IMG/VR virus record: IMGVR_UViG_3300017753_003779
Coordinates: 1 to 41,478 of that record
Source of the DNA: a virus
Length of the DNA: 41,478 bases
Reading direction: 5' to 3' (one strand)
Of this stretch, positions 6,158 to 12,271 are shown piece by piece. The stretch's first letter is position 1; every line of letters starts with the position of its first letter. Under the pieces are notes generated by a model that had not been told where the DNA came from, did no database searches, and saw only the letters and a program-made list of their open reading frames with translations. The position numbers and the translations under genes were made by a program.

Positions 6158-6625
6158 ATGAAAATCAAACTCTACAAACAAGTCAAAACCCCGTTTGGAA
6201 CACGCCCAGAAGAACTTCCTCCCACAACAGTCTTTGTCACGGATGAAGAAGGTGTGATCCACCGTAATCCTGATATCTTAGAACAAGACGGTGACTGTGT
6301 TGTAATCAAATATGATTGGAACCCGGCAGGAGAACCCGAAGAGCGAATGGGAACCGCAGTCGCACTCGCTATGCTCACACCAGCAGAAGCTCTGCGAATC
6401 GCTAAACGAAGTCAGCTTGTTGCACAAATCAATGGCAAACATTTCGAATGGTGGCCAGGAAACAGACGGGAATCACCCCAGTGGTGTGCAGGTTACCGAA
6501 AGAAGCGAGGCACTCGGACACACCTCATCCCAGTTACTGATGAGCAGGCACTAGGTCTCATTCACGGAACACACAAAATCTCATACTGGACTTACACAAA
6601 CCGATGCGAAATCACTGCAGCTTAG
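6158..6625 (+). CDS. Phage hypothetical protein
   Basis: 155 residues from the ATG at 6158 after CCAAGGTAAAT; the frame is open 36 bases further upstream, within the promoter. Two parts are visible: residues 1-70 look beta-rich (IKLYKQVKTPFGTRP, FVTDEEGVIHRN), and 90-155 carry many Trp, Arg and His residues (HFEWWPGNRRESPQWCAGYR). No family recognised. Confidence 0.75.
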   Translation: MKIKLYKQVKTPFGTRPEELPPTTVFVTDEEGVIHRNPDILEQDGDCVVIKYDWNPAGEPEERMGTAVALAMLTPAEALRIAKRSQLVAQINGKHFEWWPGNRRESPQWCAGYRKKRGTRTHLIPVTDEQALGLIHGTHKISYWTYTNRCEITAA

Positions 6626-6634
6626 GAGACACCA

Positions 6635-6760
6635 ATGGATATACTCGGACTACTTCTACTCTTTCCACTCTTCACAATCATATCAAAACGGCTGGTCGCT
6701 CACGAGCAAGCAAATAACGGCGAAACACAAAAGTGCAACTGCTACCAAAGTGTAGTATGA
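6635..6760 (+). CDS. Small membrane protein reading through a promoter
   Basis: 41 residues from an ATG after TTAGGAGACACCA. Residues 3-17 are hydrophobic (ILGLLLLFPLFTIIS). The frame continues over a sequence identical to the 3' end of the 5855 gene (cacgagcaagcaaataac) and through promoter 14, ending in its -10 box. This suggests that recombination replaced the original end. Function unknown. Confidence 0.55.
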   Translation: MDILGLLLLFPLFTIISKRLVAHEQANNGETQKCNCYQSVV

Positions 6761-6761
6761 T
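6733..6761 (+). promoter_or_regulatory. Early-type promoter 14
   Basis: GTGCAAC at 6733-6739, 16 bp, TATGAT at 6756-6761. Embedded in the reading frame of the preceding small gene. Confidence 0.8.
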
Positions 6762-6788
6762 AATAAAGAACCCCAACTAGGAGATACG

Positions 6789-7001
6789 ATGAACGAATAT
6801 ACAGACGAAAGACTCGAAGCAATCTACGGTAACCACACAACTGAGAGACTCGAGGAGATCCTGGCAAACTTCCAGGCAACAATCGAAGAGCTCTCCTCCT
6901 ATATGAACGGAGGCGCGGAACTCCTGCAGATGAGGATCGCCCGCAACAACTCCCACTCAGTGTCATTGGAACTCCACAGACGGAAACGAGCAAGCAAATA
7001 A
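6789..7001 (+). CDS. Small helical protein, unknown function
   Basis: 70 residues with an acidic first half (DERLEAIYGNHTTERLEEIL) and a basic end (LHRRKRASK). ATG follows CTAGGAGATACG. Predicted largely helical; an internal near-repeat DERLEAIY / TERLEEIL is visible. The last codons share the ASK-stop end with the gene at 5855. Confidence 0.75.
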   Translation: MNEYTDERLEAIYGNHTTERLEEILANFQATIEELSSYMNGGAELLQMRIARNNSHSVSLELHRRKRASK

Positions 7002-7016
7002 CCAGAACACTTATTA

Positions 7017-7045
7017 GTGCAACGGAACAGAGAACAGAGTATACT
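7017..7045 (+). promoter_or_regulatory. Early-type promoter 15
   Basis: GTGCAAC at 7017-7023, 16 bp, TATACT at 7040-7045. Confidence 0.85.
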
Positions 7046-7075
7046 ATATCCATAACCAATAACCAAGGAGCTCAT

Positions 7076-7327
7076 ATGCTTATCAAACTCAATACAGTCA
7101 GTTTCGTTACATCGGGACACGGCGCTTCTAAAAAAGTAGACCGCACTATCCTCGAACCAATCTGGATCAACCCCACTCACATCGCTAAAATAGAACTAGA
7201 ACTAGGACCAGCAGACTGTCCCGATATCACTGAAATCACGTGGGGAGCGGGACGACTCGGCGGCCACATTCACGTACTCGAAACACCCGAACAAATCATC
7301 TCTCTCATCTCAGGACTCGCACAATGA
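7076..7327 (+). CDS. Small protein, unknown function
   Basis: 83 residues, soluble, with alternating beta-like segments (LIKLNTVSFVTSGHG, then IWINPTHIAKIELELG). ATG after CCAAGGAGCTCAT. The pattern INPTHIAKIE resembles short phage or bacterial proteins with an LxHI-type strand, but I cannot assign a family. Followed by an ATGA overlap with a possible 37-codon gene. Confidence 0.75.
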   Translation: MLIKLNTVSFVTSGHGASKKVDRTILEPIWINPTHIAKIELELGPADCPDITEITWGAGRLGGHIHVLETPEQIISLISGLAQ

Positions 7328-7437
7328 AAACTTGTACACAACATCAGAACCGCAGTGGTCAAAGAACCACAGTCAGGCTCGTAATAAGGCGGTACCTGGA
7401 GTCTTGGATCACTATGAATAAGGGTATCTACTTTTGA
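7324..7437 (+). CDS. Possible very small basic protein
   Basis: 37 residues (start MKTCTQHQNRSGQRTTVR) from the ATG of an ATGA overlap with the preceding stop. Basic and without a hydrophobic span. The only support is its junction geometry; no good ribosome site is seen. It ends where the GC-richer non-coding region begins. Confidence 0.4.
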   Translation: MKTCTQHQNRSGQRTTVRLVIRRYLESWITMNKGIYF

Positions 7438-7604
7438 CATCCTGTCTCACTGTGTATCTTTGAGATCTGCTCAGTCGTCAGTTCGGACTAAGCGCGCAAG
7501 ATCAGAGGAACTCGGCGAGTCACTTTGCCTAAATCATTACACGACGGACAGTACTTTTATGAGTCTTCGCCGGGGCGGGTTGCCGCAAAAAGTGATTCGG
7601 GATA
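7438..7604. other. Gene-free stretch before the tRNA
   Basis: No ORF with a ribosome site is visible here. The sequence is more GC-rich than its left neighbour and contains several short dyads, but nothing I can name. A promoter of the early family begins at its right edge. Confidence 0.5.
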
Positions 7605-7633
7605 GTGTAAAGCTCGGGGGAGGCGTGGTATAC
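7605..7633 (+). promoter_or_regulatory. Promoter of the tRNA/ncRNA unit
   Basis: GTGTAAA at 7605-7611, 16 bp, TATACT at 7628-7633 with extended -10 TGG. It lies 40 bases before the tRNA and would transcribe the tRNA and structured RNA copy B together. Confidence 0.8.
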
Positions 7634-7672
7634 TAGATATAGGAGATGGAGATGGACCCTTAGAACTCATAT

Positions 7673-7756
7673 GCCTCGGTGGTGGAATAGGTAGACACAT
7701 CAGACTTAAAATCTGACGGCTGTACAGCTGTGCCGGTTCAAGTCCGGCCCGAGGCA
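7673..7756 (+). tRNA. tRNA-Leu (anticodon UAA)
   Basis: A type II tRNA: acceptor stem GCCTCGG (7673-7679) pairs with CCGAGGC (7749-7755), discriminator A at 7756, anticodon stem TCAGA/TCTGA with loop CTTAAAA (anticodon TAA), long variable arm, and T-arm GCCGGTTCAAGTCCGGC. CCA is not encoded. It decodes UUA, a codon common in the AT-rich late genes of this phage, so it may offset a codon-usage mismatch with the host. Confidence 0.95.
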
Positions 7757-7766
7757 CTTACATTCG

Positions 7767-7885
7767 AATAAACTCCGTGGTTGGTGTTAAGCTTCCGCGC
7801 GCTGGAGGACTAGATGTCTCGCGCAAGGGAGCGGTGACAGAGTTGGTAACTCTGGAAGGACAGTGGTGGGTATACACCGACAGGA
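7767..7885 (+). ncRNA. Structured RNA element, copy B (unknown family)
   Basis: Begins 10 bases after the tRNA with 27 bases identical to 828-854. It then has GCGGTG (7831-7836), a hairpin CAGAG (7838-7842) with CTCTG (7850-7854) around loop TTGGTAA, and a GGTG (7865-7868) / CACC (7875-7878) hairpin, in the same order as copy A. Loop YTGGTWA is conserved while the stem bases differ. It carries an insertion with a TCTCGCGC repeat in the variable region. Its location next to a tRNA recalls the stable RNAs C and D in the T4 tRNA cluster, but no sequence relation is claimed. Confidence 0.6.
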
Positions 7886-8457
7886 GGACTAGACAGCTCG
7901 CGCACGTCTGATCTCGCGCCCCGAGGAAAATGTATCTCGCGGATGATCATCTCGCGCACGGCACTTTTTACACGCGAGTCATCTCGCAGAGGAGGCAACA
8001 TTGCAGGACACAAATCATCTCGCGCACGAAGATCCGGGATGTGCTAGCACACTAGCTCGCGCTCTCGCTTGGACAGGAGTGATCGCGCTCTCGGCATATA
8101 TCTACATCACAGACTTCCGGATCTGGGAGCTATGGTAGCGTCATCTCGCGCGGAAGAGGAATAGAGAGTTATGCATAATAGCTAGCACATCAGTTATCTG
8201 ACGCACGAAAACCGTATCACCCCAAGGAGATAATACGGTCACATAGTGCTCTAACGGTTCGGCTATCCCGTGGAAGTGAACAGCCAAGATGATCCCAATG
8301 TATCTCACACCCGATCGATCATCAGACCATTCAATCAAGAATCCCGGTCGGAGATGGGGAGTGAGACGCGGCGGAGGCACGTGAGGAGGTTGCATATCCC
8401 TAAGTATCTCGCGCCCGGACAATGAACACAACACCGTCCTTTCGCTGTCTCGCGCTC
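7817..8457. repeat. Field of TCTCGCGC repeats
   Basis: At least ten copies of TCTCGCGC or close variants, several extended to ATCTCGCGCACG, at irregular spacing: about 7817, 7896, 7912, 7935, 7950, 8018, 8055, 8083, 8144, 8407 and 8448. A longer direct repeat GGAGGACTAGA occurs at 7804 and 7883, each followed within three bases by a TCTCGCGC-like unit. Possible roles are protein-binding sites, RNA processing sites between small RNAs, or a replication-related region; none is demonstrated. Confidence 0.6.
8141..8434 (-). CDS. Possible small SH3-like phage protein
   Basis: The frame encodes up to 97 residues from a GTG at 8434; an internal ATG at 8395 gives 84. The part RPGFLIEWSDDRSGVRYIGI followed by YVTVLSPWGDTVFVRQITD resembles short beta-barrel phage proteins, which argues that it is coding. 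Against it: no good ribosome site, no promoter of the early family upstream, and TCTCGCGC repeats at both ends. Start uncertain. Confidence 0.45.
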   Translation of the reverse strand: MLCSLSGREILRDMQPPHVPPPRLTPHLRPGFLIEWSDDRSGVRYIGIILAVHFHGIAEPLEHYVTVLSPWGDTVFVRQITDVLAIMHNSLFLFRAR

Positions 8458-8495
8458 AGGGAGGAGCGGAGAGCGACTAGTCTCGTACGGAAGCC

Positions 8496-8521
8496 AAAAA
8501 AAACCCCACCTTTCGGTGGGG
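8496..8521 (-). terminator. Rho-independent terminator of the minus-strand gene
   Basis: Read on the minus strand: CCCCACC, loop GAAA, GGTGGGG, then a run of eight T. It lies 27 bases after the stop of the gene at 8549-8962. Confidence 0.9.
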
Positions 8522-8548
8522 TGTGGATCATCTCAGATCCGAGAGGCC

Positions 8549-8962
8549 TTAGCTCTCTTCAGTTGCCTCAACCTCAGTTACCGGGGCGAGCTCAGCAGCT
8601 TCGGCTTGTCCAATACTGTAACGGGTTTGGGCTCCAGTTCCGTGTTTATCAGCGCCCAACAATTCCAAGGCAGCGATCATACGAGGCTTGGCCACACCGT
8701 CACGGAACTTACGTTCTTCAGCGGTCTCTTTGTAACCGTGACAAGGTGCTTTGATCGACATCACACCGAGAACCAGGTCACTGATTTTGTACTGGGTACC
8801 TGGGATCACAAAGGCTACCACCTCTTGGCTCAGACCAACCACCAGGAGGTGTTCGGCTGCCTTGGCTTCGGCGCGTTGGACTCGCTTTTCGAAACGATCA
8901 AACTCAGATTGGGTAAGAACACCTTCAACAAGAAGGTTTGTAAGGGCTTTCATATTAGTCAT
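8549..8962 (-). CDS. Minus-strand protein, unknown function
   Basis: 137 residues, soluble, helical at the N-terminus (FDRFEKRVQRAEAKAAEHLL) and acidic at the C-terminus (AAELAPVTEVEATEES). ATG at 8962 behind ACGGAG. It has its own monocistronic unit: an early-family promoter at 9014-9042, a second at 9108-9136 and a strong terminator, which implies high or specially timed expression. It stands alone against plus-strand transcription. No family recognised. Confidence 0.85.
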   Translation of the reverse strand: MTNMKALTNLLVEGVLTQSEFDRFEKRVQRAEAKAAEHLLVVGLSQEVVAFVIPGTQYKISDLVLGVMSIKAPCHGYKETAEERKFRDGVAKPRMIAALELLGADKHGTGAQTRYSIGQAEAAELAPVTEVEATEES

Positions 8963-9013
8963 AATGACTCCGTTGGTTATGGTTATTGGTTATTTGTCCG
9001 GGTGGACTTATTT

Positions 9014-9042
9014 AGTATACCACAGTTGGAATACTGTTACAC
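9014..9042 (-). promoter_or_regulatory. Early-type promoter, minus strand, proximal
   Basis: On the minus strand GTGTAAC (9042-9036), 16 bp, TATACT (9019-9014) with extended -10 TGG. Drives the gene at 8962. Confidence 0.85.
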
Positions 9043-9107
9043 TTTTGGAGCCGATCCCCTCCGGTGCCTGTCCTATGTGCCCCAGTTCGAGTGGGGTGGA
9101 CATTATT

Positions 9108-9136
9108 ATTATACCACAGGGCGATCCCGGTTACAC
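9108..9136 (-). promoter_or_regulatory. Early-type promoter, minus strand, distal
   Basis: On the minus strand GTGTAAC (9136-9130), 16 bp, TATAAT (9113-9108) with extended -10 TGG. It lies 94 bases behind the proximal promoter with no gene between; a CCCCA/TGGGG hairpin (9080-9096) lies in the leader. Confidence 0.8.
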
Positions 9137-9140
9137 TATC

Positions 9141-9252
9141 GAGGGCCTATTTTGGGCCCCTATTTGAGCCCCTCTCTGACCCCCGGAGGGCGGGCCCTAG
9201 GCGCGCGGGCCCCTATAATGCCCACCGGCAGGGGGCCATAGCCCAGCTGGGC
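9141..9252. other. GGGCCC-rich palindromic block between divergent units
   Basis: About 110 bases, very GC-rich, with GGGCCC at 9154-9159, 9192-9197 and 9207-9212, further GGGCC/GGCCC half sites and a 12-base palindrome GCCCAGCTGGGC at 9241-9252. It separates the minus-strand unit from plus-strand genes. Many alternative hairpins are possible. It could be an origin, a processing site or a structured RNA; 9253-9371 shows nothing further that I can name. Confidence 0.5.
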
Positions 9253-9371
9253 CTAAGTACAATTTTACTACACGGGCATTTTTTGATTAACTTACCGGAA
9301 TATACGAACACACAGCAGCAATAAAAGTTTTAGGGCCTTTTTCTGCACGCCAGACAGTGGACATTGACTAA

Positions 9372-9422
9372 TTTCTCACAAAAATTTCTCCGGAAATTTT
9401 GGGTGCCTTTGAGATAGTTATA
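9372..9422 (+). promoter_or_regulatory. Repeated intergenic element with AGATAGTTATA (copy 1)
   Basis: TTTCTCACAAAAATTTCT at 9372-9389 is followed 40 bases from its start by AGATAGTTATA at 9412-9422, then 19 bases to the ATG. AAAATTTC and GAAATTTT flank TCCG as an inverted repeat. Same layout before the gene at 9832. It probably marks a middle or late promoter distinct from the GTGYAAC family. Confidence 0.6.
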
Positions 9423-9441
9423 GTGTATAGCAGGAGACACG

Positions 9442-9744
9442 ATGAAACTCAACAGAAAACACATTAGAAAAATGATCTTGCAAGAAATGTCAGCGGCTGC
9501 GTACGGCCGCGGTATGAAACAGCAAGATACACTCGCTAGTCAAACTAGCTTCCCAGCGTCGGATGCAGTTATCGAGGGTCTCTTAATGGTTGTGGGTAAT
9601 GATGACAGTCCTGAGACTCAAGATGCAAGAAGCGCGATATATACACTTCAAGATGCATTAAACCCAGATGAACTCAGGGACGCGTTATACGATGTTGAGA
9701 GTTACATATCGATTGCTTTACGACAAAAATATAATCTCATATAA
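9442..9744 (+). CDS. Small leader-bearing protein, candidate packaged internal protein
   Basis: 100 residues. It begins MKLNRKHIRKMILQE, then MSAA; LQE at residues 13-15 fits the (L/I)xE cleavage signature of T4-type prohead proteases. The remainder is soluble and acidic (DAVIEGLLMVVGNDDSPE) with no recognised domain. Six other proteins in the window begin in the same style. By analogy with T4 internal proteins it may be packaged in the capsid, processed and injected. Confidence 0.75.
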   Translation: MKLNRKHIRKMILQEMSAAAYGRGMKQQDTLASQTSFPASDAVIEGLLMVVGNDDSPETQDARSAIYTLQDALNPDELRDALYDVESYISIALRQKYNLI

Positions 9745-9762
9745 GCCTTAAGCATTGCCTAA

Positions 9763-9813
9763 TTTCTCACAAAAATTTCTTTTGAACTTTTGGTGAACCT
9801 TTAGATAGTTATA
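9763..9813 (+). promoter_or_regulatory. Repeated intergenic element with AGATAGTTATA (copy 2)
   Basis: TTTCTCACAAAAATTTCT at 9763-9780 and AGATAGTTATA at 9803-9813, again 40 bases apart, 18 bases before the ATG at 9832. The middle part differs from copy 1, so the two boxes rather than the whole element are conserved. Confidence 0.6.
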
Positions 9814-9831
9814 TACAACATTGGAGATATA

Positions 9832-10119
9832 ATGAGATTAACAAGAAGACAATTACAAAACATGTTATTAGAAGAGGTAAGTGCACTTATAAGCGAAGCT
9901 GATGGTCCACCTTACGACATGTATCGAGAAGAAGAGATGCGTCGTGTATTTGGTGAGTTGGATGGTGACTGGTGGAATGGACCTCCAGATCGTCCGGGTG
10001 TGTTGAGTGATGTAAGTGAGGATGCTTTAAAGTCGTTGGGTGAATTCTTAAAGAAAGACCCAGCTTGGAGAGCATGGTATGAGGGTCTTGCTGACGACGG
10101 AACCGGTGGAACAGCTTAA
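9832..10119 (+). CDS. Small leader-bearing protein, candidate packaged internal protein
   Basis: 95 residues, beginning MRLTRRQLQNMLLEEVSAL; LEE (13-15) and ISE (20-22) are possible processing sites. The rest is acidic with many Trp and Gly (ELDGDWWNGPPDRPGVLSD, ending DDGTGGTA). No known domain. It is the tandem neighbour of the gene at 9442, with its own AGATAGTTATA element. Confidence 0.75.
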   Translation: MRLTRRQLQNMLLEEVSALISEADGPPYDMYREEEMRRVFGELDGDWWNGPPDRPGVLSDVSEDALKSLGEFLKKDPAWRAWYEGLADDGTGGTA

Positions 10120-10127
10120 GCTTTAAA

Positions 10128-10194
10128 TTCTCACAAAAATTTCTCCGGAAAATTTTAAAAAACTATTGTAACCGTGATAGAAACGGTGTATGAT
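10128..10194 (+). promoter_or_regulatory. Third intergenic element followed by an early-type promoter
   Basis: TTCTCACAAAAATTTCT at 10128-10144 repeats the element of the two preceding genes, but instead of AGATAGTTATA there is TTGTAAC (10166-10172), 16 bp, TATGAT (10189-10194). Just downstream, GTTAACGCTAAC (10201-10212) is an inverted repeat that could be an operator. The next 90 bases are a gene-free leader for the viperin operon. Confidence 0.65.
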
Positions 10195-10301
10195 ATTAAT
10201 GTTAACGCTAACACTTTCAGCGACCGTTGGGCGTGCGGTGCCTTGTCAGGGTCATATGGCAAACAATACTATAAACAAAAATTTAAGCATAGGAGATTGC
10301 A

Positions 10302-10898
10302 ATGAAAAATAGTATTCCAAATGACCTCATACAATTGTTAGACATATTCAACACACTGGACGGAATGCCAGTGCAGAACTTTTACACGTGCCGAGTCGGT
10401 GCAATGGGGCGAGTAATCGATCCACATCGTGTTATCGTTTCAGTCGATAGTACAAAAGAAAAAGGAATTCGTGCTGATCGTATCGATGACCTTACACAAC
10501 ATAGCAAGGTCGACCATAATCCACTAGTGGAGCCTTTGTCAGTTGTTGTCGCGTATTTCCCGAAGAAAAATCGCTTTAAGTTTTACGTAAAAAAGAATCC
10601 GGCGAATATCCGGGGAGCCATCGCTAACCTCAGTTTATTGCCTGATTTCAAGAATCACGTGCGTGATGAAGAATATATTGCAAGTTGGAAGATCCACACA
10701 GCGACAAGTAAAATATTTCCGGGCAAGTTTTCTGAACCTGAGATTCTCGAGTTACTACAAAGCGATCACTTCTACACGAAGTGTGCCTCTCAGGTTTCTC
10801 GTTATTTGCGATTGAATAGTGTTCAGGACAAAAGTTATCAGGTCGAGATATCGCCTATAACTGACGTCTCACGTTTTCAGTTCACTTCTAGACAATAA
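10302..10898 (+). CDS. Unknown protein in the viperin operon
   Basis: 198 residues, basic, soluble, ATG after ATAGGAGATTGCA. No P-loop, kinase or other motif was found; segments such as VIVSVDSTKEKGIRADRIDD and LSVVVAYFPKKNRFKFYVKK suggest an alpha/beta fold. It lies 12 bases before the viperin gene and shares its promoter. Cellular viperin operons often include a nucleotide kinase, but this protein does not look like one. It may support, regulate or give immunity to the viperin product. Confidence 0.8.
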   Translation: MKNSIPNDLIQLLDIFNTLDGMPVQNFYTCRVGAMGRVIDPHRVIVSVDSTKEKGIRADRIDDLTQHSKVDHNPLVEPLSVVVAYFPKKNRFKFYVKKNPANIRGAIANLSLLPDFKNHVRDEEYIASWKIHTATSKIFPGKFSEPEILELLQSDHFYTKCASQVSRYLRLNSVQDKSYQVEISPITDVSRFQFTSRQ

Positions 10899-10910
10899 TA
10901 GGGGTGACAT

Positions 10911-11792
10911 ATGAATATACCTACGCAGGGACGAGTGTCCCTTCCTGTCGCACTTAACTGGCATTTCGAGCCTCGTTGTAACTACCGGTGTAAATTCTGT
11001 TTTGCACACTTCGCGGATATAGAAGAAAAATCCGATTATCCTATCCCTAAACTTTACGCAGATCTCTATACACGAGGTGTTCGCAAGATTACCTTTGTTG
11101 GTGGAGAACCCATGTTAGATCGCCGTATTGATCACAGAATCACTTTGGCAGCAGAGATGGGTTTTACCACATGTTTAGTGACTAATGGCACCAAAGTCAC
11201 ACCTCGTTGGCTAGATAAAATGCGTGTGCACCTTCATTGGATTGGTTTTTCTATTGACGCGTCGAATGATCATTTGCATGCTTTGATTGGTCGTGGTCGA
11301 GCTGGCGAGATTAAAAAAGGTTATAGTAAGCATCTTGAGCGTTCTCTTGTTAGTTGGAATGCTGCTAAGGTATTGGGTTATAATCTTAAGCTGAATACTG
11401 TCGTTTGTCGGCATAATCGTTATGATAACATGTCTGAGTTAGTTGCGCGGCTCGCGCCTGATCGCTGGAAGGTTTTCCAGGCATTGCCTATTAAGGGTGA
11501 GAATGATCATGTATGGGATGAGTTAGAGATTTCGAGTGAGGAGTTTTCTGCTTGGGTCAGCCGGCATCGACATTTATTGCCTGTTGTTGAGTCTAATGAT
11601 TTGATGACTGGGAGTTATTGCATGCTTGATGGTAAGTTGAGGTTTTATAATAATGTGGGAGGTGAGTTTAAGCATAGTACTCCGATTCCTGAAGTGGGTA
11701 TGGATCGCGCTTGGGCGGAGATTGAGTCGATGTTTAGTGACGATGTTTTCTCGGGTCGTGGTGGTATTTGGTCTTGGGAGGTGACGAAGTGA
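10911..11792 (+). CDS. Viperin-family radical SAM enzyme
   Basis: 293 residues. The iron-sulphur motif C23-x3-C27-x2-C30 (PRCNYRCKFCF) follows NWHFE, as in animal and prokaryotic viperins. Other family landmarks are FVGGEPMLD, LVTNGTKV, GFSIDAS, IGRGRAG, the block RWKVFQALPIKGEN, VVESNDLMTGSYCMLDGKLR and the C-terminal GRGGIWSW. Viperins convert CTP and, in bacterial members, other NTPs to 3'-deoxy-3',4'-didehydro nucleotides that terminate RNA chains of viral polymerases. Membership is inferred from the full-length pattern. Which nucleotide is used cannot be told. From about 11280 the coding strand is notably G- and T-rich, unlike the neighbours, which hints at transfer. Confidence 0.9.
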   Translation: MNIPTQGRVSLPVALNWHFEPRCNYRCKFCFAHFADIEEKSDYPIPKLYADLYTRGVRKITFVGGEPMLDRRIDHRITLAAEMGFTTCLVTNGTKVTPRWLDKMRVHLHWIGFSIDASNDHLHALIGRGRAGEIKKGYSKHLERSLVSWNAAKVLGYNLKLNTVVCRHNRYDNMSELVARLAPDRWKVFQALPIKGENDHVWDELEISSEEFSAWVSRHRHLLPVVESNDLMTGSYCMLDGKLRFYNNVGGEFKHSTPIPEVGMDRAWAEIESMFSDDVFSGRGGIWSWEVTK

Positions 11793-12139
11793 GTTGTGTT
11801 CATTTAGGATCTGGTCGGCCGATGATGGTATTTTATAGTAAGGCTGATGCGCGACGATATGCTAAGACATGTAAGCGGAAGCATCGTAAGTTAGTGCCTT
11901 ATCGCTGTGCGCGTTGTGATAAGTGGCATTTGAGGACTCGTTTAAATGATGCACATTATCGGGTGTGTAAGTGTCGGGATCATCGAGGTCGATTGAAGCG
12001 TGCTTATTTAGATCGTGATGAGATTGAAGTTGTGTGTGAGAAGATAAATGATAAAGCTAGGTGTGAAGTAGTAAAAGTTTATGAGTGTCCTGAGTATTAT
12101 GATGTTTGGCATTTGACGCATGTAGTGAGGGATGAGTAG
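11789..12139 (+). CDS. Small zinc-ribbon-like protein after viperin
   Basis: 116 residues from a GTG at 11789 in a GTGA overlap with the viperin stop, 6 bases behind GGAGGTGA; a TTG further upstream is less likely. Cys and His pairs suggest zinc binding: YRCARCDKWHLR, then VCKCRDH, and at the C-terminus a related YECPEYYDVWHLTH. The repeat of the xWHLx pattern suggests two modules, the second missing a Cys. Basic overall (KTCKRKHRK). It is translationally coupled to viperin and closes the operon before a terminator. Confidence 0.75.
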   Translation: MSCVHLGSGRPMMVFYSKADARRYAKTCKRKHRKLVPYRCARCDKWHLRTRLNDAHYRVCKCRDHRGRLKRAYLDRDEIEVVCEKINDKARCEVVKVYECPEYYDVWHLTHVVRDE

Positions 12140-12203
12140 AGAGTAGTGAGCTGAGGAGGGCCCGCAGGGGTCCTACTCGGCGTTCATAGGGTAGCCCTAG
12201 CTC

Positions 12204-12228
12204 GCGCCAGTTGACACTGGCGCTTTTT
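12204..12228 (+). terminator. Rho-independent terminator of the viperin operon
   Basis: GCGCCAG (12204-12210), loop TTGACA, CTGGCGC (12217-12223), then TTTTT. It isolates the viperin operon from the next leader-bearing gene. The 65 bases before it (12140-12203) contain GGGCCC and other dyads but no gene. Confidence 0.9.
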
Positions 12229-12271
12229 AATTTTCTCCGAAAAATTTCGCTAGGATTAATGATTGTTTTCT

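Noticed and set aside
7810-8013. Minus-strand frame of 67 codons over the repeat field
   Set aside because: Its sequence derives from the TCTCGCGC repeats and the structured RNA; no ribosome site.
7817-8457. CRISPR array
   Set aside because: Repeats are only 8-12 bases, spacing is irregular and the intervening pieces differ greatly in length; no cas genes nearby.
8516-9241. Long plus-strand open frame of 241 codons
   Set aside because: It lies opposite a minus-strand gene with good promoter, ribosome site and terminator, and covers the promoters and GC-rich block; no ribosome site and no protein-like pattern.
9379-9399. AAAATTTC-TCCG-GAAATTTT as a terminator
   Set aside because: The stem is AT-rich and is followed by GGGTG, not a T-run; it repeats before several genes, which fits a control element better.
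11768-11788. TTG start for the zinc-ribbon gene after viperin
   Set aside because: The GTG at 11789 has a GGAGGTGA site at proper spacing and a GTGA overlap.
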